DNA of 64,000 bases from Pseudoflavonifractor sp. AF19-9AC (GCF_003478995.1 NZ_QUGI01000004.1:170507-234506); one strand, 5' to 3'. Shown: positions 8,475 to 16,239, counted from the first letter of the stretch. The notes: generated by a model not told the origin, from the sequence alone. Numbers and translations: made by a program.

Positions 8475-8503
8475 TTGCAAAGCAAATAAAATAGTGATAT
8501 AAT
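8475..8503 (+). promoter_or_regulatory. sigma-A promoter for yebC-like gene
   Basis: TTGCAA (8475-8480), 17-bp spacer, TATAAT (8498-8503). It lies only 43 bases before the ATG and rules out any start upstream of it. Confidence 0.85.
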
Positions 8504-8545
8504 TTTTTGGCGAATTTGAAGCCAAAAAGAGAAGGGAACGATTTT

Positions 8546-9274
8546 ATGTCCGGACATTCCAAGTGGCACAACATACAAAAGACCAAGGGCGCTGCCGATG
8601 CCAAGCGCTCTCAGATTTTCACCAAGATTGCTCGTGAGATGATCGTCGCCGTCAAGACCGGCGGCAGCGGTGACCCCGCTAATAACTCTCGTCTGGCCGC
8701 TGTGATTGCCAAGGCAAAGGCAGCCAACATGCCCAACGACAACATCAAGCGGACTATCGACAAGGCTCTGGGTGCCGGCAATACCGACAACTTTGAGAGC
8801 GTGGTGTATGAGGGCTACGGCCCCAACGGCGTTGCCGTGATCGTAGAGGCTTTGACTGATAACCGCAACCGTACCGCCCCTGAAGTTCGTCACCTGCTGG
8901 ATAAGTACGGCAAGGGTCTGGGTGCTACCGGCTGCGTGTCCTGGTCCTTCGATAAGAAGGGCGTTATTGTGATGGATTCCGAGGATTTGGATGAGGATAC
9001 CGTCATGATGGACGCTTTGGAGGCCGGTGCGGAAGACATGCAGGCCGATGATGATGTCTTTGAAATTTATACGGATCCTGACAGCTTTAACGAGGTTGTG
9101 TCCGCTCTGGAAGGGAAGGGTTACACCTTCCTGGAGGCCGCTGTTCAGATGGTGCCTCAGAATTACGTCAAGCTCACGGACGAGGCTGACATCAAGAACA
9201 TGGAAAAGCTGATCGATATGCTGGAAGAGAACGACGACGTGCAAAACGTGTACCACAACTGGGAGCAGGACTGA
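8546..9274 (+). CDS. YebC/PmpR family protein (TACO1-like)
   Basis: 242 aa with the invariant opening MSGHSKWHNIQ and KRSQIFTKIAREM. Family members are cytosolic; they act as transcription regulators or as translation factors easing ribosome stalling at polyproline stretches. The ATG at 8546 follows GAAGGGA and fits the promoter just upstream. Followed by a strong terminator, so it is a single-gene unit. Length is normal. Confidence 0.95.
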   Translation: MSGHSKWHNIQKTKGAADAKRSQIFTKIAREMIVAVKTGGSGDPANNSRLAAVIAKAKAANMPNDNIKRTIDKALGAGNTDNFESVVYEGYGPNGVAVIVEALTDNRNRTAPEVRHLLDKYGKGLGATGCVSWSFDKKGVIVMDSEDLDEDTVMMDALEAGAEDMQADDDVFEIYTDPDSFNEVVSALEGKGYTFLEAAVQMVPQNYVKLTDEADIKNMEKLIDMLEENDDVQNVYHNWEQD

Positions 9275-9287
9275 TCCGTCATTGATC

Positions 9288-9328
9288 AAAGCAGCAGGTT
9301 TGGATAAACTCCAAATCTGCTGCTTTTT
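9288..9328 (+). terminator. intrinsic terminator after yebC-like gene
   Basis: 17-bp stem (AAAGCAGCAGGTTTGGA, one G-T pair), 5-base loop, then a T-run. Confidence 0.92.
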
Positions 9329-9433
9329 CTCTGGACGCAGAAGAAATGATTCTCGCATTGCGAAACAGAGAAACGTTTATGCGCAAGAGACGTCCTTGAG
9401 ATAGTTTGAACCGGCGGTTACTCGGAGTTCTTG

Positions 9434-9462
9434 TTGACCGGTCAAAACAAGCGTGCTATATT
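9434..9462 (+). promoter_or_regulatory. promoter of Xer-type recombinase overlapped by a palindrome
   Basis: TTGACC (9434-9439), 17-bp spacer, TATATT (9457-9462). The -35 hexamer is half of the perfect palindrome TTGACCGGTCAA (9434-9445), flanked by CTTG/CAAG. A repressor bound there would block the promoter. The start codon is ~120 bases downstream, leaving room for the leader hairpin at 9527. Confidence 0.7.
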
Positions 9463-9526
9463 GGTATGGAATTTAAAGAAGTGTCCGTGAGGGGAGCATA
9501 TGGTTCTCCTCTAAAATCCCATTGTA

Positions 9527-9560
9527 TCAGGTCAACAAAATAAAAATTTTGTTGACCTGA
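9527..9560 (+). repeat. 15-bp perfect inverted repeat before Xer-type gene
   Basis: Arms of 15 bp (TCAGGTCAACAAAAT) around AAAA. Parsed as recombinase arms it is GGTCAACAAAA - 6 bp - TTTTGTTGACC, the 11-6-11 design of dif sites. As RNA it would form a strong leader hairpin, but no T-run follows, so it is not a standard terminator. It shares GGTCAA/TTGACC with the operator-like palindrome upstream. Confidence 0.75.
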
Positions 9561-9582
9561 GTGGAGGTGAAATCCGCATTCT

Positions 9583-10587
9583 ATGCATCCTGACTACCGA
9601 ACCGAGGCTCCGCCTCTCATCCGGGACTTTCTGGTCTATCATGAGACCATCCAAGGTCATTCTCGTCGTACCGTTGATGAATACTATTTAGATCTCAGAA
9701 GTTTCTTCCGTTTTATCAAATTGGACAAGCATTTGGTTCCGGAAAATCTGCCGTTCGATTCCATTTCCATTGACGACATCGATTTTCCATTGATTCAATC
9801 CATTACGCTGACGGATGTTTATGCTTTCATGAACTATCTGTCCCGTGATCGCGGTCTGAATGCCGCTTCAAGAGCTCGCAAAGTCGCAACCATCCGTTCT
9901 TTTTATAAATATCTGACCAATAAGGCGAAGCTGCTGGATCAAAACCCTGTCCAGGAATTGGATTCTCCCCGGCAAAAAAAGTCCTTGCCCAAATATCTGA
10001 ATTTGGACGAAAGCGTCCATCTCCTGTCCAGCGTCGACGGGAAAAATTCCGTCCGAGACTACTGCATTTTGACGCTATTTTTAAACTGCGGGTTGCGTAT
10101 CTCAGAGTTGGTGGGATTGAATAAGACAGATGTTCGAGAAAACCAGCTGCGTGTTCTGGGTAAGGGTAATAAAGAACGGGTTCTCTACTTAAATGAAGCC
10201 TGCCAGCAGGCCCTTCAGGACTGGCTGACGGAACGGGACGCCATGACTCTGGTGGACCAGAACGCTCTTTTTGTGACCCATCAGAACCGGAAACGCATCA
10301 CCAGAGCGGCTGTCCATAAGCTGGTGAAAAAGCATTTATCCGCAGCAGGTCTGGACAGCACCCAGTATTCCTCTCACAAGCTGCGGCATACAGCCGCTAC
10401 GCTGATGCTGCAAAACGGCGTGGATGTACGGACCCTCCAGGAGGTTTTAGGCCACGATCATCTGAATACAACGCAGATCTATACCCATGTAGACAGCGAT
10501 GATTTGCGGGTTGCCGCGCAGGCCAACCCATTAGGTAGAGTAAAACAATCGAAAAAGGCATCTTCAAACGATGGTAAACCCGAATAG
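9583..10587 (+). CDS. tyrosine recombinase of Xer type
   Basis: 334 aa. SAM-like N-terminal domain at ~10-110, catalytic domain at ~125-320. Visible catalytic pieces are the first Arg in GLRISELVGL, HKLRHTAATL (His-x-x-Arg) and GHDHLNTTQIYTH with the nucleophilic Tyr. GGAGGTG precedes the ATG. Base composition is a little AT-richer than neighbours. A second Xer gene at 47159 sits beside spoIIM and is the likelier chromosomal XerD, so this one could be XerC or a single-recombinase system acting at the adjacent inverted repeat. Confidence 0.88.
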   Translation: MHPDYRTEAPPLIRDFLVYHETIQGHSRRTVDEYYLDLRSFFRFIKLDKHLVPENLPFDSISIDDIDFPLIQSITLTDVYAFMNYLSRDRGLNAASRARKVATIRSFYKYLTNKAKLLDQNPVQELDSPRQKKSLPKYLNLDESVHLLSSVDGKNSVRDYCILTLFLNCGLRISELVGLNKTDVRENQLRVLGKGNKERVLYLNEACQQALQDWLTERDAMTLVDQNALFVTHQNRKRITRAAVHKLVKKHLSAAGLDSTQYSSHKLRHTAATLMLQNGVDVRTLQEVLGHDHLNTTQIYTHVDSDDLRVAAQANPLGRVKQSKKASSNDGKPE

Positions 10588-10611
10588 AAAACATGGAAAA
10601 CGAGGTTTCTT

Positions 10612-10962
10612 ATGAATATTCTCTATGGTATTCTCAGTTTTTTAGCGCCGGTGGGCATGCTTCTCATGGGGATTCTTTGGAAGGTAACGCCTCCCCCCTT
10701 TCAAAAAAGCGGGCTTTCCTATAATACGGAGCTTACCCGAAACAACCCCGAGGCGTGGGAAGCCGCACACCGCCATTGCAGCAAGCTTTGGATCCGCATC
10801 GGCATCATCAGCGGCATTGTCAGCGGAATCCTGCTAGCGCTTTTTGGGGACTCCTTGGCCATTTTCTGGCTTTGGCTTATCGTGGGACAGATGGCTCTGT
10901 TTTGCGTCTCAGTCTTTATGGTGGATTTGCTGCTCAAAACACAATATGGTGGAGAAAAATAA
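10612..10962 (+). CDS. small SdpI-like membrane protein
   Basis: 116 aa. Hydrophobic segments at ~5-25, ~62-82 and ~85-108 flank the short motif NPEAWEAAHR, which resembles the conserved loop of SdpI/YhfL family proteins. SdpI confers immunity to the Bacillus Sdp toxin; for most relatives the function is unknown. It lies 24 bases after the Xer-type gene and probably shares its transcript. Its stop codon falls inside the left terminal inverted repeat of the mobile element, so the insertion may have altered the C-terminus. Confidence 0.65.
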   Translation: MNILYGILSFLAPVGMLLMGILWKVTPPPFQKSGLSYNTELTRNNPEAWEAAHRHCSKLWIRIGIISGIVSGILLALFGDSLAIFWLWLIVGQMALFCVSVFMVDLLLKTQYGGEK

Positions 10963-11004
10963 TAAAAAGCAGGGCATTTAGATGGGTGCTCGTAAGACAG
11001 TAAT
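10960..11004 (+). repeat. left terminal inverted repeat
   Basis: Blocks TAATAAAAA, GCAGGGCA, TCGTAA and ACAGTAAT occur here and, in inverse orientation and the same order, at 16188-16233. The middle ~12 bases diverge. Confidence 0.75.
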
Positions 11005-11026
11005 TCTAAAAAATTACTATTTTACG
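10991..11026. repeat. internal inverted pair at left end of element
   Basis: CGTAAGACAGTAATT faces AATTACTATTTTACG across six bases, so the inner part of the terminal repeat occurs twice in opposite orientation. Probably recombinase binding sites. Confidence 0.6.
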
Positions 11027-11058
11027 GCATCTGTCTGACAGGGTTGGAAACAACAACG

Positions 11059-11101
11059 AAAAGAACGATGTCGAGTCGCATGACCGGCATCGTTCTTTTT
11101 T
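11059..11101 (+). terminator. terminator inside left end of element
   Basis: 12-bp stem AAAAGAACGATG with its complement and a run of six T. It would insulate the element from transcripts entering from the left. Confidence 0.8.
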
Positions 11102-11135
11102 GCAACAAAATATTAGAATTACGGAGGTATTTACC

Positions 11136-11381
11136 ATGAAACACCTGTTATCTTGTGAATTTAACCTTGATACTGCTTGTGTAGAGCTTTGCTTTTCAGA
11201 CGGCAGCATGGTTTCTATCGACACTATCGCTGTGGAAAATGAGGTAGTGAATAATATGTATCAACAGTCGGAACTCGACTATCTGATCTATAATGACCCT
11301 GCTGCATATGCTGATTTAATCCTTAACGGCGATCCTGCTGTCTACCTCAAGACAGTTACGGAATACCAAAACCTTGATTGA
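11136..11381 (+). CDS. DUF6061-like small protein
   Basis: 81 aa from the ATG at 11136, behind GGAGGT with 7-base spacing. The segment SELDYLIYNDPAAYADLIL and the preceding acidic N-terminal beta region match small proteins frequent on clostridial integrative elements (DUF6061 in my reading). Function unknown. It is followed by its own terminator, so it is transcribed separately from the nuclease gene. Confidence 0.7.
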   Translation: MKHLLSCEFNLDTACVELCFSDGSMVSIDTIAVENEVVNNMYQQSELDYLIYNDPAAYADLILNGDPAVYLKTVTEYQNLD

Positions 11382-11393
11382 TTTTTGGTGACG

Positions 11394-11435
11394 AACAAGA
11401 GCTGCCCTGCCATTCAGCGGAGCAGCTCTTGTTTT
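11394..11435 (+). terminator. terminator after DUF6061-like gene
   Basis: 12-bp perfect stem AACAAGAGCTGC / GCAGCTCTTGTT with a 16-base loop and a short T-run. Confidence 0.8.
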
Positions 11436-11492
11436 GGCAAAAATGCGTTCATGAAAAGTTATGCTTTACTTTGGTGAATTGGGAAACTAATC

Positions 11493-11537
11493 TTGAAAAA
11501 GATGGTGCATTCTTGTATAATGATGTGTGTACACACA
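11493..11537 (+). promoter_or_regulatory. promoter and operator-like palindrome of GmrSD-like gene
   Basis: TTGAAA (11493-11498), 17-bp spacer, TATAAT (11516-11521). The expected transcription start falls inside the perfect palindrome TGTGTGTACACACA (11524-11537). The 15-mer GATGTGTGTACACAC here recurs at 13824-13838. Confidence 0.75.
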
Positions 11538-11563
11538 CCGATTTACCGGAAAGGATGAAACCG

Positions 11564-13318
11564 ATGGCCGATACACATATTAAATATAACGATCACTCGA
11601 TCAACTCCGCATTTAAGAACCACTACATTGTTCCCGACTATCAACGAGAGTATGTTTGGAAAGACGAACAGGTAGAGCAGCTGTTGGCAGACTTACTGGA
11701 TGCCTACAATACCGATAGTCAAAAGGCTTATTTCCTTGGCACTATTGTAACTTATGACTCTGGCAGCCAGTTTGAGTTGATTGACGGACAGCAGCGCCTT
11801 ACCACATTTTTTATTCTGTTGTGTGCGATCAAAAAAATCTACATAGATCATGGTGAACAAACCAGTGTTATTGAAAATTTAATTTATAGCCCAACTATGA
11901 ATAGTGAGGGTGATGTGATTAACTTGTATCATCTCCAGCTTCAATATGAAGATGCCGGAAATTGTTTGGAGCTGATTGAAAAAGGACAGGAACGACCGAA
12001 CTATATCACACAATCGGGAGAAAGACTGTTCGACGCATTCAAGACGATCCAGGACTTTTTGCAGGAGCAATTCCCCCAAATCGCTGATTTGAAAAAATTT
12101 GTTGTGTTTCTGCTAAACAAAACAAGCTTTATTCGTATTGAAACTTATGACATTTCCGATGCACTGAAGATTTTTGAAACAATCAACCAACGAGGCAAAG
12201 GGCTTGACCCGATGGATTTGCTTAAGAATATGGTTTTCCGTCAGGTTGACAGAAGCAAATTCAAAGAACTAAATATGAACTGGAAATCTATTACCCGTTC
12301 ACTGGAAAAAATTGATGAGAAGCCGCTCCGTTTTCTTCGCTATTTTATCATGGCCAATTATGATACCTCCAGCGAAAAAGATGGGATTCTCCGTGAAGAT
12401 CAGATCTATACCTGGCTCAGCAATAACAACGCACAGTGCCATTATCAAGAAGCTCCATTTCAGTTTGTTCAAAAAATGGCACAAAATGTTGAGTTATATG
12501 TTAAGTGCAGGATGCCCGATGGTGCATCGGAAGGAAATGTACATTTGAAGAACATTCCTTTGCTGGCGGGTAAGTCCTATAAGCTGCACCTGATGCTTCT
12601 TCTTGCGGCTTCCAACATGAACTCAGAAGCATTTGCTAAATTTAAAAGCATTCTTGAATCTGTAGTTTATTATACAGTAATTGATAAAATAGCGACCAAC
12701 ATCACAGAGCGAACTTTTGCATTGTGGTGCAGAGATGTTCGCAATATTATTACGGTAGAGGACTTGGATTGTTTTGTAAAGAACACTATTATTCCCACGG
12801 TGAATGACTGGAAACTCGATAATAAATCCAACTTTCTTCGCTTGGGGTTGAACAGTATGCAGCAATATCGAATCAAGTTTATTCTCGGTAAAATCACTGC
12901 GTATGTAGATGCATTGAAATTAGGGAAAACCACGGTGGAGGATTTAACTACCTATACGGAAACAGCAGTTGAGATTGAACACATTATGCCGCAGACTTGT
13001 ACAGATAAAGAGCTGTATGGCATGGATGAAGAAGAATTCTCTGTATATATTAACCGGCTTGGAAATCTTACCTTGCTTGAAAACACCATCAACAGATCAA
13101 TCCAGAATGATGTTTACGCAAACAAGGCAACTTACTATAAACAGTCTAAATTCTACATCACTTCTTCCATCTCGGAGTTGGTGAATTTAGGACAGGATAC
13201 TGCTATCAACAGAACGAACTCACTGCTGTCCTCTTGGTCTGATTGGAACAAACAAGCCATTGAAGAACGACAAGAAATGTTCTATCGCTTAAGCGAAATG
13301 ATATGGGAGTTGCGATAA
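11564..13318 (+). CDS. DUF262/DUF1524 (GmrSD-like) restriction nuclease
   Basis: 584 aa. The N-terminal DUF262 (GmrS-like) part has YIVPDYQREYVW and the nucleotide-hydrolysis motif IDGQQRLTT at ~72. The C-terminal part has a DUF1524 HNH site, EIEHIMPQ at ~470, followed by LGNLTLLE. Single-chain GmrSD proteins are NTP-dependent type IV restriction enzymes that cut modified phage DNA. The frame is open to 11378, but the promoter at 11493-11521 and the AAAGG site support the ATG at 11564 (11555 also possible). On a mobile element it likely acts as phage defence or competition cargo; target modification unknown. Confidence 0.85.
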   Translation: MADTHIKYNDHSINSAFKNHYIVPDYQREYVWKDEQVEQLLADLLDAYNTDSQKAYFLGTIVTYDSGSQFELIDGQQRLTTFFILLCAIKKIYIDHGEQTSVIENLIYSPTMNSEGDVINLYHLQLQYEDAGNCLELIEKGQERPNYITQSGERLFDAFKTIQDFLQEQFPQIADLKKFVVFLLNKTSFIRIETYDISDALKIFETINQRGKGLDPMDLLKNMVFRQVDRSKFKELNMNWKSITRSLEKIDEKPLRFLRYFIMANYDTSSEKDGILREDQIYTWLSNNNAQCHYQEAPFQFVQKMAQNVELYVKCRMPDGASEGNVHLKNIPLLAGKSYKLHLMLLLAASNMNSEAFAKFKSILESVVYYTVIDKIATNITERTFALWCRDVRNIITVEDLDCFVKNTIIPTVNDWKLDNKSNFLRLGLNSMQQYRIKFILGKITAYVDALKLGKTTVEDLTTYTETAVEIEHIMPQTCTDKELYGMDEEEFSVYINRLGNLTLLENTINRSIQNDVYANKATYYKQSKFYITSSISELVNLGQDTAINRTNSLLSSWSDWNKQAIEERQEMFYRLSEMIWELR

Positions 13319-13356
13319 CCTACCAGCAAAAAAGAAGAGCTTTAGAGGTATTCACA

Positions 13357-13713
13357 ATGGCAGATAAGCGAAAACCATCAATCCGGCAACGCCCGATACA
13401 AGTCAAGTTTTTTGTAGACGAAAAAGAACTTGACCTGATAAAACAGAAAATGGCACAGATGGGAACAGAAAACATGAGTGCCTATCTCCGCAAAATGGCA
13501 ATCGACGGATATGTTGTAAATCTGGATATGCCTGAACTCCGTGAGCTGACTTCCAAAATGAAACGAATATCCAACAGCGAAAACCAGATTGCCAAACAGC
13601 TCAACACAACGGGTAACATCTACGAAGCGGACATCGAAGAAATCAAAAAGAACCAGGAGGAAATTTACGAAGGGATTAAAAAAATCCTGCTTTCTCTTTC
13701 TCATCTGAAGTGA
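13357..13713 (+). CDS. MobC-like relaxosome accessory protein
   Basis: 118 aa from the ATG at 13357, with AGAGGT before it. An N-terminal ribbon-helix-helix-like stretch (RQRPIQVKFFVDEKELDLI) is followed by MSAYLRKMAIDGY and a coiled-coil C-terminus, the layout of mobilisation proteins that help the relaxase at oriT. It begins 38 bases after the nuclease gene. The relaxase that normally follows mobC in such elements is missing. Confidence 0.8.
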   Translation: MADKRKPSIRQRPIQVKFFVDEKELDLIKQKMAQMGTENMSAYLRKMAIDGYVVNLDMPELRELTSKMKRISNSENQIAKQLNTTGNIYEADIEEIKKNQEEIYEGIKKILLSLSHLK

Positions 13714-14026
13714 TGTCAGCTCCGCAGGAGCGTAGTCAATTTTGAAAAAATCGTCAAAGGGTTTGGGATGCTTCCCAACAAGCTTTTGCAAAAATCAGCT
13801 TCGCTGAAATTTGCAAAACGCACGATGTGTGTACACACGTGCACTGCTTGCAAAGTTTGTTTTGACCTTTTGTAAGCAAATTGAAGATTTTCATTTTCCA
13901 CCAAATCGGCAACGCTATATTTTGTAAAACATCGCAGTGTGCAGCTACACCTGCGGTACTTGCAATCCCAACAATACTTCGAATAAATCGAATTGAAGTG
14001 AATGAAAGAAAAGGAGGCTCGACAGG
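13714..14026 (+). other. non-coding region rich in inverted repeats, candidate oriT or deletion scar
   Basis: 313 bases without a plausible gene. Contains GCAAAAATCAGC facing GCTGAAATTTGC (13787-13815), the palindrome GTGTGTACACAC (13827-13838) and GCAGTGTGCAGCTACACCTGC near 13935. Clustered repeats beside mobC fit a transfer origin. Equally, a relaxase gene may have been lost here. Confidence 0.5.
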
Positions 14027-14419
14027 ATGGATGAGAAACGAACAGAGGAAGAAGCTCGTGAGCTTACTCCCGAAGAAATAGATGATATGATTTTTGAGGA
14101 ACAGATTGCGAGTGGAGAGCATAACGAGAAAGTTCCCGAATACTACTTCTCCAATCCCGACCCGTATGCCAAGGTCGAGCCTCGCCCCGATGATGCACCA
14201 AAGCGTGACATCAAGTTTGATGAAAACGGTAACATCGTTGTAAAAAATCCGTCTGCCTTTTGGTTGCCTGAAGTGACAATCGTGGATGAAATCGGCGGCG
14301 CAGAATACACAGTTACAGGTAGCTACGAGGGCACGGAAACTCTTGATAAAAAGCTCAAACGTATTATGGAGCAGAACGCTGCCGATGATGAATCTGATAT
14401 CACGGAGGATAGCGAATGA
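14027..14419 (+). CDS. acidic element protein with TnpW-like C-terminus
   Basis: 130 aa. AAGGAGG is 9 bases before the ATG. The N-terminal ~90 residues are acidic and unrecognised, including LTPEEIDDMIFEEQ. Residues ~88-118, EIGGAEYTVTGSYEGTETLD followed by KKLKRIM, follow the pattern of the short TnpW proteins of clostridial transposons (IG-x-T-x-Y-x-V ... F-x-x-T-x-E-T-x-x-D-K). The stop overlaps the recombinase frame. Function unknown; similarity judged by eye. Confidence 0.6.
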   Translation: MDEKRTEEEARELTPEEIDDMIFEEQIASGEHNEKVPEYYFSNPDPYAKVEPRPDDAPKRDIKFDENGNIVVKNPSAFWLPEVTIVDEIGGAEYTVTGSYEGTETLDKKLKRIMEQNAADDESDITEDSE

Positions 14420-14496
14420 ATAGCGACACCTCTCTTGATATAAACAACCATTCCAATCCTGTACAGACAGTTGCCCAACCAAAGGAGGATAACAAA

Positions 14497-16155
14497 ATGT
14501 TAAGGGCAACCGACAAAATCACAGCACTTTATTGCAGATTGTCCGTAGAGGACACCAAGGATGAGAAGAAAAACGGCAAAGAGGATTTGTCAAATTCTAT
14601 CCAAAATCAAAAGGCCATGTTGCTTCAATACGCACGAGATCACCGCTTCCCCCACCCGACATTTTTCATTGATGACGGCTACAGCGGTGTGACCTATGAT
14701 CGTCCGGGATTTCAGAAAATGCTTGATGAAATTGAAGCCGGTCATGTGGGTGCAGTCATTACGAAAGACCTATCAAGGCTTGGGCGAAACTCCGCTTTGA
14801 CGGGACTGTATATCAACTATACTTTCCCTCAGAACGATGTCCGCTACATCGCCATCAACGACCACTTTGACAGCATCAACCCCAACAGCACCGACAGTGA
14901 CATTGCCGGTATTAAAAACTGGTTCAACGAATTTTTCGCCAAAGATACAAGCCGAAAAATTCGTGCGGTGCAAAAAGCAAAGGGTGAGCGTGGTGAAAGA
15001 TTGACCGTCCATGTGCCGTATGGCTACATGAAAAATCCCGAAAATCCAAAGGAATGGATGATTGACGAGGAAGCTGCACAGGTGGTCAAGAAGATTTTCA
15101 CGCTCTGCATGAATGGGCGTGGACCGAGCCAAATTGCAGACCAGCTTGAAAAGGACAAGATACTCACACCTACCGCATACAAAAACAAGCAAGGCGTGAA
15201 AACACCGCACACCGAGCCGGAGAACCCTTACCGCTGGCACGAAAGCACCATTGTCAATATTCTTGAACGAAAAGAGTACATTGGCGCAACGGTCAATTTC
15301 AAGACCTACACCAATTCCATTTGGGATAAAAAGCAGCGGGAAAATCCCGAAGAAAATCGAGTGATTTTCTACAACACCCATCCTGCCATTATCGAGCAGG
15401 AAGTCTTTGACAAGGTGCAGGAGATTCGTCAGCAGCGACACAGGCGAACAGCAACCGGCAAGAGCAGCCCGTTTTCGGGATTGGTGTTCTGTGCTGATTG
15501 CAAGCAGAAGCTCTACTATTCCACCACCAAATACTTTGAAAAGCGACAGGACTTTTTTATCTGTTCCACTCACCGAGCCAACAAGGACAAGTGCAGCGGA
15601 CACTACATTCGTGCCGTAGTTCTGGAGGATTTGGTCTGGAATCACATGAAAGAGGTTATCTCGTATGTGACCCGATATGAAGCACATTTCAGGGTGGAAA
15701 TGGAGCAAAAACTCCGTCTGCAAAGCGAGGAAACCATAAGGATATATAAGAAGCGTCTGGCACAGGCAGAAAAGCGTATAGGGGAGCTTGACCGCTTGTT
15801 TATCAAGATCTACGAGGACAACGCCAAAGGCAAGCTGAACGATGACCGCTTTGCCATGATGAGCAAGACCTACGAGGATGAGCAGGCGCAGCTAAAAGTT
15901 GAAATTGTAAATCTGCAAAAAGAGATTGAAGTACAGGAACGACAGATAGAAGACCTTGAACAGTTTATTCAGCGGGCACGCAGATACACCGACCTCACAG
16001 AACTTACGCCATATGCTCTCAGAGAGCTTGTAAAGGCGGTTTATGTGGAGGCACCGGACAAGTCCAGCGGTAAACGCAAGCAGAGGGTACATATCGAATA
16101 TGACCTTGTGGGCTACATTCCCGTGGATGAACTGATAAAAGCGGAACAAGCATGA
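14497..16155 (+). CDS. large serine recombinase of the element
   Basis: 552 aa from the ATG at 14497, preceded by AAAGGAGGAT at ideal spacing; the frame is open to an ATG at 14416 with no comparable site. The resolvase domain starts at ITALYCRLS, where the Ser (~16) is the nucleophile, and has KDLSRLGRN. A recombinase domain follows, then a zinc ribbon (CADC ... CSTH ... C) near 330-375, a long coiled coil at ~400-480 and a C-terminal domain typical of TndX/TnpX relatives. It should catalyse excision and integration of the element. Confidence 0.93.
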   Translation: MLRATDKITALYCRLSVEDTKDEKKNGKEDLSNSIQNQKAMLLQYARDHRFPHPTFFIDDGYSGVTYDRPGFQKMLDEIEAGHVGAVITKDLSRLGRNSALTGLYINYTFPQNDVRYIAINDHFDSINPNSTDSDIAGIKNWFNEFFAKDTSRKIRAVQKAKGERGERLTVHVPYGYMKNPENPKEWMIDEEAAQVVKKIFTLCMNGRGPSQIADQLEKDKILTPTAYKNKQGVKTPHTEPENPYRWHESTIVNILERKEYIGATVNFKTYTNSIWDKKQRENPEENRVIFYNTHPAIIEQEVFDKVQEIRQQRHRRTATGKSSPFSGLVFCADCKQKLYYSTTKYFEKRQDFFICSTHRANKDKCSGHYIRAVVLEDLVWNHMKEVISYVTRYEAHFRVEMEQKLRLQSEETIRIYKKRLAQAEKRIGELDRLFIKIYEDNAKGKLNDDRFAMMSKTYEDEQAQLKVEIVNLQKEIEVQERQIEDLEQFIQRARRYTDLTELTPYALRELVKAVYVEAPDKSSGKRKQRVHIEYDLVGYIPVDELIKAEQA

Positions 16156-16174
16156 CCGAAATCATGCCTGTTCC
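16143..16174 (+). terminator. weak hairpin after serine recombinase
   Basis: GGAACAAGCATGA pairs with TCATGCCTGTTCC with one mismatch, loop CCGAAA. It includes the last recombinase codons; no T-run. Confidence 0.4.
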
Positions 16175-16187
16175 AAGAAATTCACAT

Positions 16188-16233
16188 ATTACTGTTTTAC
16201 GACCACCGAGCATTTGCCCTGCTTTTTTTATTA
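16188..16233 (-). repeat. right terminal inverted repeat
   Basis: Read on minus it gives TAATAAAAAAAGCAGGGCA, a divergent middle, then TCGTAAAACAGTAAT, mirroring 10960-11004. Confidence 0.75.
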
Positions 16234-16239
16234 CATGGA

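Larger units (their letters stand above)
10960..16233 (+). mobile_element. 5.3-kb element with serine recombinase, MobC and GmrSD-like nuclease
   Basis: The segment is visibly AT-richer than the flanks and is bounded by imperfect ~45-bp inverted repeats (10960-11004 and 16188-16233). Its genes, all plus strand, are a DUF6061-like protein, a GmrSD-like nuclease, MobC, a TnpW-like-tailed protein and a large serine recombinase at the right end. There is no relaxase or type IV secretion gene, so it is at most mobilisable in trans, or a remnant. Exact ends cannot be fixed without an empty site. Gene order resembles fragments of clostridial Tn1549/Tn4451-type elements. Confidence 0.75.

Noticed and set aside
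7988..9358. 456-codon open frame on minus opposite thioesterase and yebC-like genes
   Set aside because: Shadow of two real genes; it also runs through their promoter and terminator.
11378..11563. Upstream extension of the GmrSD-like frame to 11378
   Set aside because: The extension crosses a terminator and a consensus promoter, so it is untranslated leader.
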